Notes under the pieces: model-generated
Seen by the model: only the letters and a program-made list of their open reading frames with translations
Database searches by the model: none
Told to the model about the DNA's origin: nothing
From: Chitinophaga pinensis
GTDB taxonomy: Bacteria; Bacteroidota; Bacteroidia; Chitinophagales; Chitinophagaceae
DNA length: 64,000 nt
Reading direction: 5' to 3'
Assembly: GCF_007896845.1 (NCBI RefSeq)
Contig: NZ_VOHS01000002.1
Span: forward strand, 310,001-374,000
Program-made: the position numbers and the translations under genes
Shown: one piece after another, positions 18,073 to 29,204 of the stretch
Position numbering within the stretch: position 1 is the stretch's first letter
Layout: the number at the start of each line of letters is the position of its first letter

Positions 18073-18104
18073 AAGGAGGCTTTCTAGCCTCCTTTTACTT
18101 TTTT
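18073..18104 (+). terminator. intrinsic terminator of the short transcript
   Basis: A 9-bp perfect stem AAGGAGGCT/AGCCTCCTT with loop TTCT followed by TTACTTTTTT. Confidence 0.85.
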
Positions 18105-18230
18105 AGCCTGTTTAAGGCGTTTTTAGCTCCTTTTTTATTCTCACCGGAATCATTCCCTGCCTCCATAAAGATTACAGGAAACTGGCAAGTAAAACTCCAA
18201 TAAATACTATTATACTTGCTTTCAATTAGT

Positions 18231-18238
18231 TAAATTTG
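18231..18238 (+). promoter_or_regulatory. minus-7 box TAAATTTG for algH-like gene
   Basis: TAAATTTG lies 18 bases before the first ATG of the next gene. No good minus-33 box is visible at the normal distance. Confidence 0.4.
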
Positions 18239-18256
18239 GGTAAGTGCTAAAATTGT

Positions 18257-18817
18257 ATGTGTATGGTTTCTTTGTCGCCTGGAATATTGCTGATTGCGGA
18301 CCCATTCCTTAAGGATCAGAATTTTGCCCGTACTGTTGTATTACTGTGCGAACATCAGGAGAGTCGGGGGAGCTTTGGTTTTGTGCTTAACAAGGTGTTT
18401 GACCAGTCATTGAATGATCTTGTGCCGGAAGTACTGGTAAACAATATCAAAGTTTATTACGGAGGACCGGTACAGATAGATACCATTCACTTCATTCACC
18501 AGCAGCCTGAGTTGATCAGAGGCGGTTTTGAGATACAGGACGGCGTATACTGGGGAGGTGAGTTTGATCAGGTAGTATCATTGATCAATAGTGGAAGTCT
18601 GGATCTGAACAAGATTAAGTTTTTCATCGGTTATTCCGGATGGAGTAGCGGACAGCTTGAAAATGAACTCAATGAAAAATCCTGGATCTTATCAGAAAGT
18701 AATGCACCACTTATTTTTGAAGAAAAAGAACAAAATATATGGCCACAGGCATTGAAGAACCTGGGCGCCAACTTTGCCATCATGGCCAATTTCCCGATAG
18801 ACCCATTATTAAACTAG
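18257..18817 (+). CDS. YqgE/AlgH family protein (DUF179)
   Basis: A 186-residue protein matching the UPF0301 family throughout: SLSPGILLIADPFLKDQNFA at the start, VVLLCEHQESRGSFGFVLNK, YYGGPVQIDTIHFIH, the segment FIGYSGWSSGQLENEL, and a C-terminal ALKNLGANFAIMANFP. Length is normal. AlgH was named for an effect on alginate synthesis in Pseudomonas, but the molecular function is not established. The second Met (18263) is an equally good start. It has its own promoter box. Confidence 0.9.
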   Translation: MCMVSLSPGILLIADPFLKDQNFARTVVLLCEHQESRGSFGFVLNKVFDQSLNDLVPEVLVNNIKVYYGGPVQIDTIHFIHQQPELIRGGFEIQDGVYWGGEFDQVVSLINSGSLDLNKIKFFIGYSGWSSGQLENELNEKSWILSESNAPLIFEEKEQNIWPQALKNLGANFAIMANFPIDPLLN

Positions 18818-19302
18818 CAACCGGACAGCTACGTATATACTCTCCCGTATGCCGGTAAACCGGCTTTAGAACCACCTGTGGAAAAAAAAGTTAAAAAAAT
18901 TATTATATGCCTATCGGCTGAGGCCCAATGACTAACGTCAATGGGTGCATTTCCCCTACTCAAAACGCTTCCCTCAAACGAGGATATTTAAAAAAAATCA
19001 AATATCTTGCTTAGGTAAAAAAAGTAATGTAGTCAGAGCATTCTATTGTTTGTAAACCTGCTGATAATAGGACACCGTAGGGGAAGGAAATCTAATATAA
19101 CCGAATATACATACCTATGAAGGACAAACCAGATCACGTTTACACCTTCCTGGATATAAAATAAAAACTAAAACAATTAGCAACAAAGAAGTAAATGAGA
19201 GACCCTTTTTTTTAATCAGGGTCAGGGCTTTATTTCAAACGGTTGAAGCAATAAAATCATTCGTCATCATAAACATAAAATATTCATTTTCATAGGAACA
19301 GG
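18818..19302 (+). other. gene-free AT-rich spacer with several hairpins
   Basis: After algH there is a small hairpin GCCGGT/ACCGGC at 18850-18863. Further on are an imperfect stem around CCCAATGAC/GTCAATGGG near 18930 and a 7-bp stem GATATTT/AAATATC near 18990. A 15-codon frame MKDKPDHVYTFLDIK near 19117 lacks any start signal. Nothing here is a recognisable gene. Confidence 0.4.
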
Positions 19303-19400
19303 CCCTAGTGCCGCTGCGGGATGTATTTCCTGCGCAGCCAGGACCTGATTTGTGCAACGCCCTGGCCAGTAATCTTACTGCGCTCTAAAACAGGGTTATT
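19303..19400 (+). ncRNA. candidate structured RNA with three arms
   Basis: The sequence folds by eye into a closing helix (CCCT with AGGG and AGTGC with GCGCT) that encloses three hairpins: GCTGCG/CGCAGC with extra GG/CC pairs, CCAGG/CCTGG, and CAGTA/TACTG with a four-base loop. It is much more GC-rich than its surroundings and is followed by a strong terminator. The 6S, SRP, tmRNA and RNase P signatures I know are not present. No TAnnTTTG box is visible upstream. Strand is inferred from the terminator T tract. Confidence 0.35.
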
Positions 19401-19435
19401 TATTAATTAGATTGGAATAGTTAGGACAAAAAGAA

Positions 19436-19468
19436 AGGCCGGGTAATCATACCCGGCCTATTTATTTT
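19436..19468 (+). terminator. intrinsic terminator
   Basis: A 10-bp perfect stem AGGCCGGGTA/TACCCGGCCT with loop ATCA, then ATTTATTTT. An A tract on the left means it could also work on the minus strand. Confidence 0.8.
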
Positions 19469-19567
19469 CATCAGAAATTGAAATGCAACACTGATAAACA
19501 ATATGATTTAATACCGGATAACCAGTATCAATATAAAAGTTGACATCTGGCTGATCTATAAACAAAA

Positions 19568-19601
19568 AAAGAGAGACGTTTCTGATGAAACGTCTCTCTT
19601 T
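19568..19601 (-). terminator. terminator of the atpDC operon
   Basis: A 15-bp perfect stem with loop TGAT; on the minus strand it is followed by TTTTGTTT. It is about 100 bases after the atpC stop. Confidence 0.85.
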
Positions 19602-19703
19602 GTATTTAAAGTAAGATGATTACTTCTTCATTAGTATTTCGAAACTCTTCCTTAGTATTCAGCTTTAAATAACGTATTCCTAATTCGTAATTCCTGATCC
19701 TAA

Positions 19704-19955
19704 TTATTTAGCTTCTGCACCTTCAACAAGCACAGTTGCCTTATTTCTGTACACTTCCACGAAACCACCTTCTATGTTATAGAACTCGCTCTGTGTTTTA
19801 TCTTTCAGCACCTTCATCCTGCCTTTGCCCAGGGCAGCGATCAACGGTGCGTGCTTATCCAGCACTTCGAAAAGACCGTCAATGCCTGGCAGCTGTACAC
19901 CATACACTTCGCCGGAATACAGTTTTCTTTCAGGTGTTAATACTTCTAATAACAT
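19704..19955 (-). CDS. atpC: ATP synthase F1 epsilon subunit
   Basis: An 83-residue protein with the epsilon N-terminal beta sandwich (LEVLTPERKLYSGEVYGVQL, KHAPLIAALGKGRMKV, EGGFVEVYRNKATVLVE). It lacks the C-terminal helical hairpin of longer epsilon subunits, as is usual in Bacteroidota, so the hairpin-type inhibition seen in E. coli is not expected. It follows atpD by 24 bases on the same strand. Confidence 0.93.
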   Translation of the reverse strand: MLLEVLTPERKLYSGEVYGVQLPGIDGLFEVLDKHAPLIAALGKGRMKVLKDKTQSEFYNIEGGFVEVYRNKATVLVEGAEAK

Positions 19956-19979
19956 ATTAAAAGTTAAGGGTGAAAAATA

Positions 19980-22107
<2,128 letters not shown>

Positions 22108-23568
22108 ATGAAAAACATAAAAAACTATATTTCATTAGCTGTGATTGCGGTTTCGCTGTCAGTCACCGGCGTATCCTGCGCCACGACCCGGCAGCCTTAT
22201 CAGCAGACACAGGTCTCTATATCCGGCTTCTACGACGCCCTCAGTCCATATGGCCGCTGGACATCCTACGGTAATTATGGACAGGTATGGATCCCGAACG
22301 CCGGTCCCGACTTCCAGCCATACTCTACCGCAGGTCACTGGGTATATACAGACTACGGCTGGACATGGGTATCTGATTATGACTGGGGATGGGCGCCTTT
22401 CCACTACGGCCGCTGGGCATTTGACGATGCATACGGCTGGATGTGGGTACCGGGTACCGAATGGGGTCCAGCATGGGTAAGCTGGAGAAATAGCCCCGAC
22501 TATTATGGATGGGCGCCGCTGGGTCCGGGTATGACGATCGGTGTCAGTATGAACATTCCTGTCGGCTACTGGTCTTTTGTACCCTGCCAGTATATTACCA
22601 GCACCTATGTCAACAGATACTATGTGGACAGAAGCCATCGTGTAAATGTGTATAACAATACAACGATTATCAACAATACAACGGTGATCAATAACCGTAC
22701 TTACTACCGTGGTCCTGCTACCCGCGATGTGGAACGTTACACACGTAATGAAATCCGCCCGGTACGTGTAGTAGATGGTAACCGTCCCGGCCGTGCCACT
22801 GTTGACCGTAATCAGGTGAGTATGTATCGTCCGCAGCCTTCATCATTACGTGGAGGACGTGGAAATAATACCTTCACCAATGGTAACAGCAATGACAGAA
22901 ATAATTCTGACAGACCGGTACCAGGCAGAACTATCCGCAGAGATGATCTGCCTGACAGAAACAATGACAGGAACAATGATGGCCGTCCGGACAATGGCAT
23001 ACCCGGCAGAACAATAGACAGGGGAAATATGAATCGTCCGGATAACAATACGCCGGTAAGACCAATAGAGAATAACAATAACAATATACCGGGCAGAACA
23101 AATGATAACCGTCCGACCAGACCAGAGTTTGACAGGAATAACAACAGACCGGTTACACCAACACCGTCTGCTCCGTCTACAAGACCGGTATCACCATCTA
23201 CTCCGGGTAACAATAACACTTTTACGCCAAGACCTGACAACAATACAGGCCGTCCTGACCGGTCCAACAGCCGGCCGGAAACAAGACCAATGACGCCGAC
23301 TCCGAGCCCTGGTCCGGTAACAAGACCAGCACAGCCACAGATGTCTCGTCCGCAGCCTCAGCCTGAAATGTCTCGTCCGCAGCCACAACCGTCTCAGTCA
23401 CGTCCGCAGATGGTAGCGCCACAGGCACAACCTCGTCCGTCACAGCCTCCAATGCAGTCACGTCCGCAGGTACAGCCATCACGCCCGGCGCCACAACCGC
23501 AGCCACAAAGAGCAGCTCCGGCACCATCAGCACCTCGTAGTGACAGGGCAAACAGAGGCGGCCGTTAA
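22108..23568 (+). CDS. DUF6600-type lipoprotein with low-complexity tail
   Basis: A 486-residue secreted protein. The lipobox VTGVSC at about residue 24 predicts a lipid-anchored protein. Residues 40-170 hold repeated aromatic blocks (GHWVYTDYGWTWVSDYDWGW, YGRWAFDDAYGWMWVPG, WGPAWVSWR) typical of the DUF6600 family. From about residue 215 the protein is an Asn/Arg/Pro/Gln-rich disordered tail with recurring PGRTI and SRPQPQP units, about 270 residues long. Function unknown; the tail suggests a surface or cell-wall-spanning role. The ATG at 22108 is chosen because it leads directly into the signal peptide. Confidence 0.85.
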   Translation: MKNIKNYISLAVIAVSLSVTGVSCATTRQPYQQTQVSISGFYDALSPYGRWTSYGNYGQVWIPNAGPDFQPYSTAGHWVYTDYGWTWVSDYDWGWAPFHYGRWAFDDAYGWMWVPGTEWGPAWVSWRNSPDYYGWAPLGPGMTIGVSMNIPVGYWSFVPCQYITSTYVNRYYVDRSHRVNVYNNTTIINNTTVINNRTYYRGPATRDVERYTRNEIRPVRVVDGNRPGRATVDRNQVSMYRPQPSSLRGGRGNNTFTNGNSNDRNNSDRPVPGRTIRRDDLPDRNNDRNNDGRPDNGIPGRTIDRGNMNRPDNNTPVRPIENNNNNIPGRTNDNRPTRPEFDRNNNRPVTPTPSAPSTRPVSPSTPGNNNTFTPRPDNNTGRPDRSNSRPETRPMTPTPSPGPVTRPAQPQMSRPQPQPEMSRPQPQPSQSRPQMVAPQAQPRPSQPPMQSRPQVQPSRPAPQPQPQRAAPAPSAPRSDRANRGGR

Positions 23569-23571
23569 TCA

Positions 23572-24093
23572 CTAACAGCCATAGACTTCGAGATATATTT
23601 CGTTACTGATTTTGGTAAAGGTATGTTCCTCCGGGGGCATACCTTTTTGCATTAAGAGCATTGGAAGAGGCGCTCCGCCTGCCTGATAGGGTGGTTGCAG
23701 ATAGTTGAAGGCATAAGCCTTAAAACCCAGTCCCTCGTAAAACCGGATGCGACGCTGTGCATCAATGGTATGCGGTAATTCTACCTCCAGCACCAGCTTT
23801 TTATGTGTTGCTTCCAGTACCTGCATAACAGCACTCCCAATACCGGCGCCCCGTTGTCCGGGACTTACGGCAAAGTGTTCGATAAATACAAAATCTGTCA
23901 GCTGCCAGTAGAATACGAAACCGGCAAATTGTTCACTGTTCTCCAGCAATCCCAGTCGCAATGCACCAGTGTTCAACAAGGTCTGCTGAGCAGTCAGGTT
24001 ACGTCGTTCCTCTGCGGGAAATGCCTGTTCATATAATTCCGCTACATGCCCGGGGATGATGAGCGGTGGTAATAAATTCCGTATTGCTAACAT
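23572..24093 (-). CDS. GNAT family N-acetyltransferase
   Basis: A 173-residue protein with the acetyl-CoA binding loop VSPGQRGAGIGSAVMQVLEA (motif A, Q/RxxGxG/A) and preceding strands FAGFVFYWQLTDFVFIEHFA. The acceptor substrate is unknown. The stop lies three bases from the end of the convergent lipoprotein gene, and the start follows a TACCTTTG box by five bases. Confidence 0.88.
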   Translation of the reverse strand: MLAIRNLLPPLIIPGHVAELYEQAFPAEERRNLTAQQTLLNTGALRLGLLENSEQFAGFVFYWQLTDFVFIEHFAVSPGQRGAGIGSAVMQVLEATHKKLVLEVELPHTIDAQRRIRFYEGLGFKAYAFNYLQPPYQAGGAPLPMLLMQKGMPPEEHTFTKISNEIYLEVYGC

Positions 24094-24098
24094 TGCAG

Positions 24099-24106
24099 CA
24101 AAGGTA
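24099..24106 (-). promoter_or_regulatory. minus-7 box TACCTTTG for the GNAT gene
   Basis: Minus-strand TACCTTTG, then CTGCA, then ATG. The 5-base gap predicts a leaderless mRNA. Confidence 0.55.
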
Positions 24107-24277
24107 AGGCTTGTGTTTATCCGGGGAGCTGACCTGCGTCAGCCACAGCGACTGTTTCTGGTCATCATTTCCATCCAAAAGAAAGAGGCACCGACTGCAG
24201 CTCGTCCAAAACTACAGTAGTGCCTCACAAACGAGAACCCAAGATAAATATTTGAAAAAGAATGTTTTAAATCAACA

Positions 24278-24880
24278 CTATTGTGGCACACACATATAGG
24301 GGTCCACTGCTCCGGGTGCTGCAGGTTTGTTGGCAGACCAGCAGAAATTCATTGGCTGACTGGTAATACTCTGCAACTTAAGAGATACCTTCTGTCCTTT
24401 CCGGCTGGAAGAAGCATCCACTGATCTGGTTCCTTTTGCAGGAACATCATTGACAGTGTACTGCTCCGTTTTAAACACATCACCGTTGCCCTTCATATAC
24501 TGTACTGCAACCACGACATTATCCAGGGGATATTCCGTCTGATTCCGTACAATGATCTTCAGGTCTTTGATGCCTCCCAGCAAGCCGGTGCGGTAATCGC
24601 TTGTATTGACCGAAATAAACTGATTCCAGTTACGGCGGTAATAAGTACGCCTTTCTACGAAAGTACCTTCCGTACGGGCGTTTATTTCCCTTCTGTCGGC
24701 AATTTGCCGGGCCGTCTGACTGTTCATGTCCAGCGAACGTCTCAGATCACGATTTTCGTTGATCAGCCGTTCATTTTCTGACAGTACCTGTTTTACCCGT
24801 TTCTGTTGCCGGGAGTAACTCATCGCCAGAAAAACTATCAGGCAGATGATTACAAAAATGTATCCCACTTGTCGCTTCAT
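24278..24880 (-). CDS. hypothetical membrane-anchored protein
   Basis: A 200-residue protein with one N-terminal helix (VGYIFVIICLIVFLAMSY), a short coiled coil (residues 27-55, VLSENERLINENRDLRRSL) and a C-terminal beta-rich domain (LKIIVRNQTEYPLDNVVVAV, KGTRSVDASSSRKGQKVSL) that looks like a FxLYD or Ig-like fold. Start at the Met before the helix; an upstream in-frame extension overlaps tolC. It is the last gene of the efflux operon, 37 bases after the TolC-like gene. I do not recognise a family. Confidence 0.7.
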   Translation of the reverse strand: MKRQVGYIFVIICLIVFLAMSYSRQQKRVKQVLSENERLINENRDLRRSLDMNSQTARQIADRREINARTEGTFVERRTYYRRNWNQFISVNTSDYRTGLLGGIKDLKIIVRNQTEYPLDNVVVAVQYMKGNGDVFKTEQYTVNDVPAKGTRSVDASSSRKGQKVSLKLQSITSQPMNFCWSANKPAAPGAVDPYMCVPQ

Positions 24881-24917
24881 ATCAGGCGAAGTAGAAAAAA
24901 TAGTGCCAACTACGGCC

Positions 24918-26393
24918 TCATCTTTCTTTAAACTCGTATCTGATCTTTTGGGACTTCTCAAAATCGTACAGTGTTAACAGACGCACCGTATAGTAAGAAG
25001 TCCAGAAGGAACGCAGTGCATTAATGTAATTCTGATTGGCCATATCCTTTTCCTGTTGCGCCAGATTGAGGTCTGTAATGGATATTTTACCAATGTAATA
25101 TCTCTGTTTGGTAATCTCATACCTCTGTTTCGCTATAGTATCTGCTTTTGCGCCACTTTCCAGCAGCTTACGCTGGATATTGAATTGTTGTGTCTGTAAA
25201 TAGATCTCCTGTTCGAAATTCCGTTCCTGTTGCTGTATGTCTATCTCTATCAGTTCCTGATTTGCTTTTGCCTGTCTGACACGATTACGGGCCCTTCCCC
25301 AGTCCATAATAGGAATAGACACTCCTACGCTCAATAATTGGGTTTGCTGCAAATTTCCGCCTCCATAAGCGTTTTTAAGCGTACTACCCTGACGTGCCTG
25401 TCCGAAGTTGGCCGAGAGGTTTAACTGATAACCGCTGTTTCCTCTGGCTTCTGCTACCTGTTGTTCTGCTTCAAGGCGCTGACGACGAAAAGTCAGCACT
25501 GCCTGCCGGTTATCCTGTGCTTCCTTTTGTGCCACATCTGGCGGGATCTGCAGGAACGGAATAGTATCCGGCAATGCAACCAGCACATTTGTGCCCTTGG
25601 GTAGTGTCAGGAATTGTGTCAGCTCGCGATAAGCGATCTCCTTGCTTAGCGAGGCCTGTTCCAGATTGTTGCGGGCATTGATCAGGTTTAGTTCTATCTG
25701 CAACAGCTCATTCTCCGCGATCTTGCCCAACTCATATCTTCCCTTCGAAATCTTGTATAAAGTATCTGTATTGGCAACGTTCTGTTGCAATATTAACTCC
25801 TGCTGCTGAGCCATTAATGCATCGAAGAAATAACCGGCTGCCTGCAGACCTGTTTTTTCCAGTGTCTCGATGTACTGTTTCTTTGATTCCTCATACAACA
25901 AAGGCTGTATGCGGCTATCCCAGCGATAAGGATTATATAAAAGCGTAGGCTGAAAATAGCTGATCGAAAACGGTGTAGAAAGATATCCTACACTCGATGA
26001 CGGATCAAATACGTCGTTCCTTGACAGGTTGGTGGCAACGGAGAATTGTCCGCCGGTAAAAGGAACGATCTGATCTGCCGCCAGACTGGTAAACGTATAC
26101 GAATAGGAACTCTTGCTGAAAGCATAAGTACCGTCCGGCTGACGGATACTCTCAATGTTTCCAAGAAAACTACTGGCATTGGTAGCCTGCAGTTTTAGCT
26201 GCGGACGACGACCTGCCACATAGTATCTGTAGGCATAGAGACTATTCAGCGCGCTACTGCGTGCTTTATAGTAAGAAGGTGATTGTTGTTGTGCCTGTAA
26301 TACCACGCCCTGCAAAGACAATGTTTGCTGAGCACGGGTAACAGAGAAGGTTAACAATCCACAGATTGTAAACAGAATAGGTGTCTTAATCAT
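24918..26393 (-). CDS. TolC family outer membrane efflux protein
   Basis: A 491-residue protein with a signal peptide (LFTICGLLTFSVTRA-Q) and two long helical repeats characteristic of the TolC/OEP fold (LQIELNLINARNNLEQASLS in the first, LLESGAKADTIAKQRYEITK in the second). It forms the outer membrane duct of a tripartite exporter. Its ATG overlaps the stop of the MacB-like gene by eight bases (ATGATTAA), a sign of translational coupling. The open frame runs further upstream but that part lies inside the MacB gene. Confidence 0.92.
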   Translation of the reverse strand: MIKTPILFTICGLLTFSVTRAQQTLSLQGVVLQAQQQSPSYYKARSSALNSLYAYRYYVAGRRPQLKLQATNASSFLGNIESIRQPDGTYAFSKSSYSYTFTSLAADQIVPFTGGQFSVATNLSRNDVFDPSSSVGYLSTPFSISYFQPTLLYNPYRWDSRIQPLLYEESKKQYIETLEKTGLQAAGYFFDALMAQQQELILQQNVANTDTLYKISKGRYELGKIAENELLQIELNLINARNNLEQASLSKEIAYRELTQFLTLPKGTNVLVALPDTIPFLQIPPDVAQKEAQDNRQAVLTFRRQRLEAEQQVAEARGNSGYQLNLSANFGQARQGSTLKNAYGGGNLQQTQLLSVGVSIPIMDWGRARNRVRQAKANQELIEIDIQQQERNFEQEIYLQTQQFNIQRKLLESGAKADTIAKQRYEITKQRYYIGKISITDLNLAQQEKDMANQNYINALRSFWTSYYTVRLLTLYDFEKSQKIRYEFKER

Positions 26394-27744
26394 GTCGCAA
26401 ACATTCAATTGGGTTCTTATGAGCCGCCTTGCGGGCAGGGGAAATACCGAAGATGAGACCAACGGCTGATGCCAGCACGAAGGAAATGAATATGGATATA
26501 CCTGAGACGATAGTGTGAATATCTGCCAGCTTATCCACCAGATAAGCACCGGAGACGCCCAATATGACACCAATGATTCCTCCTGAAAGACTGATCAGCA
26601 CTGCTTCAAACAGGAACTGCATCACGATATCTTTCTTCTGTGCACCAAGCGCCATACGGATACCGATCTCGCGGGTACGTTCAAGTACAGAAGCCAGCAT
26701 GATGTTCATAATACCGATACCACCTACCAGCAGTGAAATACCGGCAATAGCGCTCAATACGATATTAAATACATCCTTTGTTTTTTGTTGCTGTTTCAGT
26801 AATTGCTCAGGAATAGTGATCTCAAAATCAAGTACGTCATTATGCCTGCGGCGCAGCATACGACTGATGATAGTAGCAGATTCTGACAATGATTCCGACT
26901 CATGCACCTGTATCACTAACTGATCCAGCTGATGAAAGATCTGATTACCCGGCTGCTGGTCGTTATTATTAAAAAAAGCATTCTCACCAGCGCCCAGATA
27001 AAGTGAAGGATTCTTATAACGGATCAATGAAGTCTGTATAGGTATATAGATATCCAGATTATAGTCTCTGATACCAAGGTTATCCTTGGTTGCTTTTGAG
27101 ATCGTCTTTTCTTCTGTCACACCGATGATCTTCAGCCATTGCGCTCCGCATTTAATCGTTTTACCTATCGGATCTTCGGAAATGAAAAACTTACGTTTTA
27201 CATCACTGCCGATAATGCATACACCTTCTCCGGCAATACGCTGTCTCTGATTAAAGACGTCTCCTGCTCCGATCTTTATGTTATTGATATCAAAGAAAGC
27301 CGGCTCTACGCCTACGATCTTCAGCTTACTGCTCTTGCTGCCATAGATTACATCCTGTTCCTGAATCATTTCAGGACTGATCACCGCAACAGTTGGAATG
27401 ATACGACGGATACTTTCAGCATCAGCAATACTGAGTCCCTTTGAAAAACGTGCTTTTGTAGCAGCTGCTTTTCCGTTGCCACCGCCGCTTTTATCATCGG
27501 ATTCTTTCTGCTGTTGTTCGTCGTCTTTTTTATCTTCTGCTTTCGGCTTGATAACTATGTTATTCACACCCACCAGTTTCATCTGATCAAGGATCTCCGC
27601 CTGTGCACCACGGCCAATAGCCAGCATAGCGATAACGGCGCCTACCCCGAAAATGATACCTAATGCGGTGAGGAATGAACGTAGTCTGTTAGCGCCAAGG
27701 GAGTCCAGGGCGATATAGAGGTTGTTGAAATTTCGGTCCAGCAT
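26386..27744 (-). CDS. MacB-like ABC transporter permease
   Basis: A 452-residue permease with the MacB/FtsX layout: first helix (FLTALGIIFGVGAVIAMLAI), a large periplasmic domain, then three C-terminal helices with the conserved stretch GGIGIMNIMLASVLERTREI and GIRMALGAQKKDI. It lacks the N-terminal ATPase domain of E. coli MacB, and no ATPase gene is found in this operon, so the motor must be encoded elsewhere. A charged low-complexity insert (residues about 69-100, rich in K, D, E, Q, G) is unusual for the family. Stop and start are coupled with tolC; four bases separate it from the adaptor gene. Confidence 0.9.
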   Translation of the reverse strand: MLDRNFNNLYIALDSLGANRLRSFLTALGIIFGVGAVIAMLAIGRGAQAEILDQMKLVGVNNIVIKPKAEDKKDDEQQQKESDDKSGGGNGKAAATKARFSKGLSIADAESIRRIIPTVAVISPEMIQEQDVIYGSKSSKLKIVGVEPAFFDINNIKIGAGDVFNQRQRIAGEGVCIIGSDVKRKFFISEDPIGKTIKCGAQWLKIIGVTEEKTISKATKDNLGIRDYNLDIYIPIQTSLIRYKNPSLYLGAGENAFFNNNDQQPGNQIFHQLDQLVIQVHESESLSESATIISRMLRRRHNDVLDFEITIPEQLLKQQQKTKDVFNIVLSAIAGISLLVGGIGIMNIMLASVLERTREIGIRMALGAQKKDIVMQFLFEAVLISLSGGIIGVILGVSGAYLVDKLADIHTIVSGISIFISFVLASAVGLIFGISPARKAAHKNPIECLRHD

Positions 27745-27748
27745 TACA

Positions 27749-28999
27749 TTATTTTAATGTCGTGATTTTGGTTTCCTTTGCAGACTCGGGTTCTGAGAGA
27801 TATACGACATCTCCCTCGGCCAGTCCTTTTTCAACAATTACTTCTTCATCATTGGATTTACCTAATGTTACCTGTTGTTTGGAAATGTTCCCTGATTTTC
27901 TCAGGTACACAAAACTGGTTTTACCTTCTGCAAATACAGCTTCCAGCGGGATGATCAGCTTTTTAGGCACTTCACTGATCAGGATATTGTTGGAGGTAGT
28001 CATTCCGGGTTTAAGAATAGAATCTACTTTATCCAGTTTGATGTTTACTTCGAACACCTTGGCAGTGGCGCCCGGACGGGTTTCTCCGATATTCGCCACT
28101 GTTTTAACGACGCCTTCCATTTTTACTTCAGGGAAGGCGTCGAGTCCCATTGTCACTTTCTGTGACTGGTGAATTTTGCTGATATCAACTTCGTTGATAT
28201 AGACTTTGGATAACATGGATGAAAGGTCCGGCAGCATGGCTACGCGGGGATCCCAGGAACGTACAACAGAACCTGTTTTCTTTTTTCCGCCGCTTGCCCA
28301 GTCGCTTATATATACTAATAACCCATTTTTAGGCGCTTTAATTACAAATCGGCTTTTCAGTTCTTCGAGACGACCGATGATTCTTCCGAATTCATTTGCT
28401 TCCCGTTTAGCCTGTTCCATCTTTGTAGCGGCCTGCTGCTGCTTGATCTTGTAATTGTCTTTCATCTGTACAAGATCACGCTGTGCTTTCTGCAGATCGA
28501 TCTCGGCCTGTTTAATAGTAGCGGGAGGCTCGTATTTACTGAGTTCCAGAGCGAGTTTCTTCTGTTCCATCTGGAACTGCAGATTGGTCATCTGATCACG
28601 GGCTTCCCTTAAAGTCAGCGCTGTATCCAGTGCCGTCTGCGTTACTGTTGAATTGGACTTTTCCAGTGACAGTTGCATATCACTGATTCGTTTATTCACT
28701 AACGTTGGATCTAATGTAGCGATGTAATCGCCTTCTTTTACATGTGAACCTTCCGGTACCATCTCCTGTATCTTGATCTCATCATAGATCTGATTTGCCT
28801 GCAGATCGGCCGGAGCAGAAATATACACGGTATTCTCCGCCTGCAGTTCACCGGAACTGTTGACTACATCGCGAAAACTACCTTTCCGGACTTTGGCTGT
28901 AATACTGCTGTCCGCAGCTTTACCGGCAAATAGAAAATAACAGATGGCAATTACAGGAATAACAATGGCAGCCAGTAGCCACTTTCTCTTTTTAAGCAT
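27749..28999 (-). CDS. HlyD/MacA family periplasmic adaptor
   Basis: A 416-residue membrane-fusion protein that bridges the inner membrane permease and TolC. One N-terminal helix (WLLAAIVIPVIAICYFLFAG), a half-lipoyl region (VNSSGELQAENTVYISAPAD), an alpha hairpin of about 100 residues (coiled coil about 105-215, e.g. LQKAQRDLVQMKDNYKIKQQ), then beta-barrel and membrane-proximal domains. First gene of the HlyD-MacB-TolC operon. Substrate unknown; drugs, lipids or peptides are all possible. Confidence 0.92.
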   Translation of the reverse strand: MLKKRKWLLAAIVIPVIAICYFLFAGKAADSSITAKVRKGSFRDVVNSSGELQAENTVYISAPADLQANQIYDEIKIQEMVPEGSHVKEGDYIATLDPTLVNKRISDMQLSLEKSNSTVTQTALDTALTLREARDQMTNLQFQMEQKKLALELSKYEPPATIKQAEIDLQKAQRDLVQMKDNYKIKQQQAATKMEQAKREANEFGRIIGRLEELKSRFVIKAPKNGLLVYISDWASGGKKKTGSVVRSWDPRVAMLPDLSSMLSKVYINEVDISKIHQSQKVTMGLDAFPEVKMEGVVKTVANIGETRPGATAKVFEVNIKLDKVDSILKPGMTTSNNILISEVPKKLIIPLEAVFAEGKTSFVYLRKSGNISKQQVTLGKSNDEEVIVEKGLAEGDVVYLSEPESAKETKITTLK

Positions 29000-29177
29000 A
29001 TGGGTGAAATGGAATTATGAAAGGCCGGGACACTGAGTAACTACAGACACGTTATAAAAGTAATCGTCCATTTGAAAAATAAATGTTAAAAGTACCTCTA
29101 TAGACGGGCATGTATCGACGAACACCTGCGATATAAAGGCCATTGGCCTTCCCTTATCGACTATCGGTTTTAAACAC

Positions 29178-29185
29178 TATTTTTG
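29178..29185 (+). promoter_or_regulatory. minus-7 box TATTTTTG before gene at 29205
   Basis: TATTTTTG lies 19 bases before the ATG of the acetyltransferase-like gene. Confidence 0.5.
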
Positions 29186-29204
29186 CACCTCAAATTAGCT
29201 TCCT

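Noticed and set aside
19117-19164. A 15-codon frame in the algH-atpC gap
   Set aside because: Too short, no start signal, no independent support.
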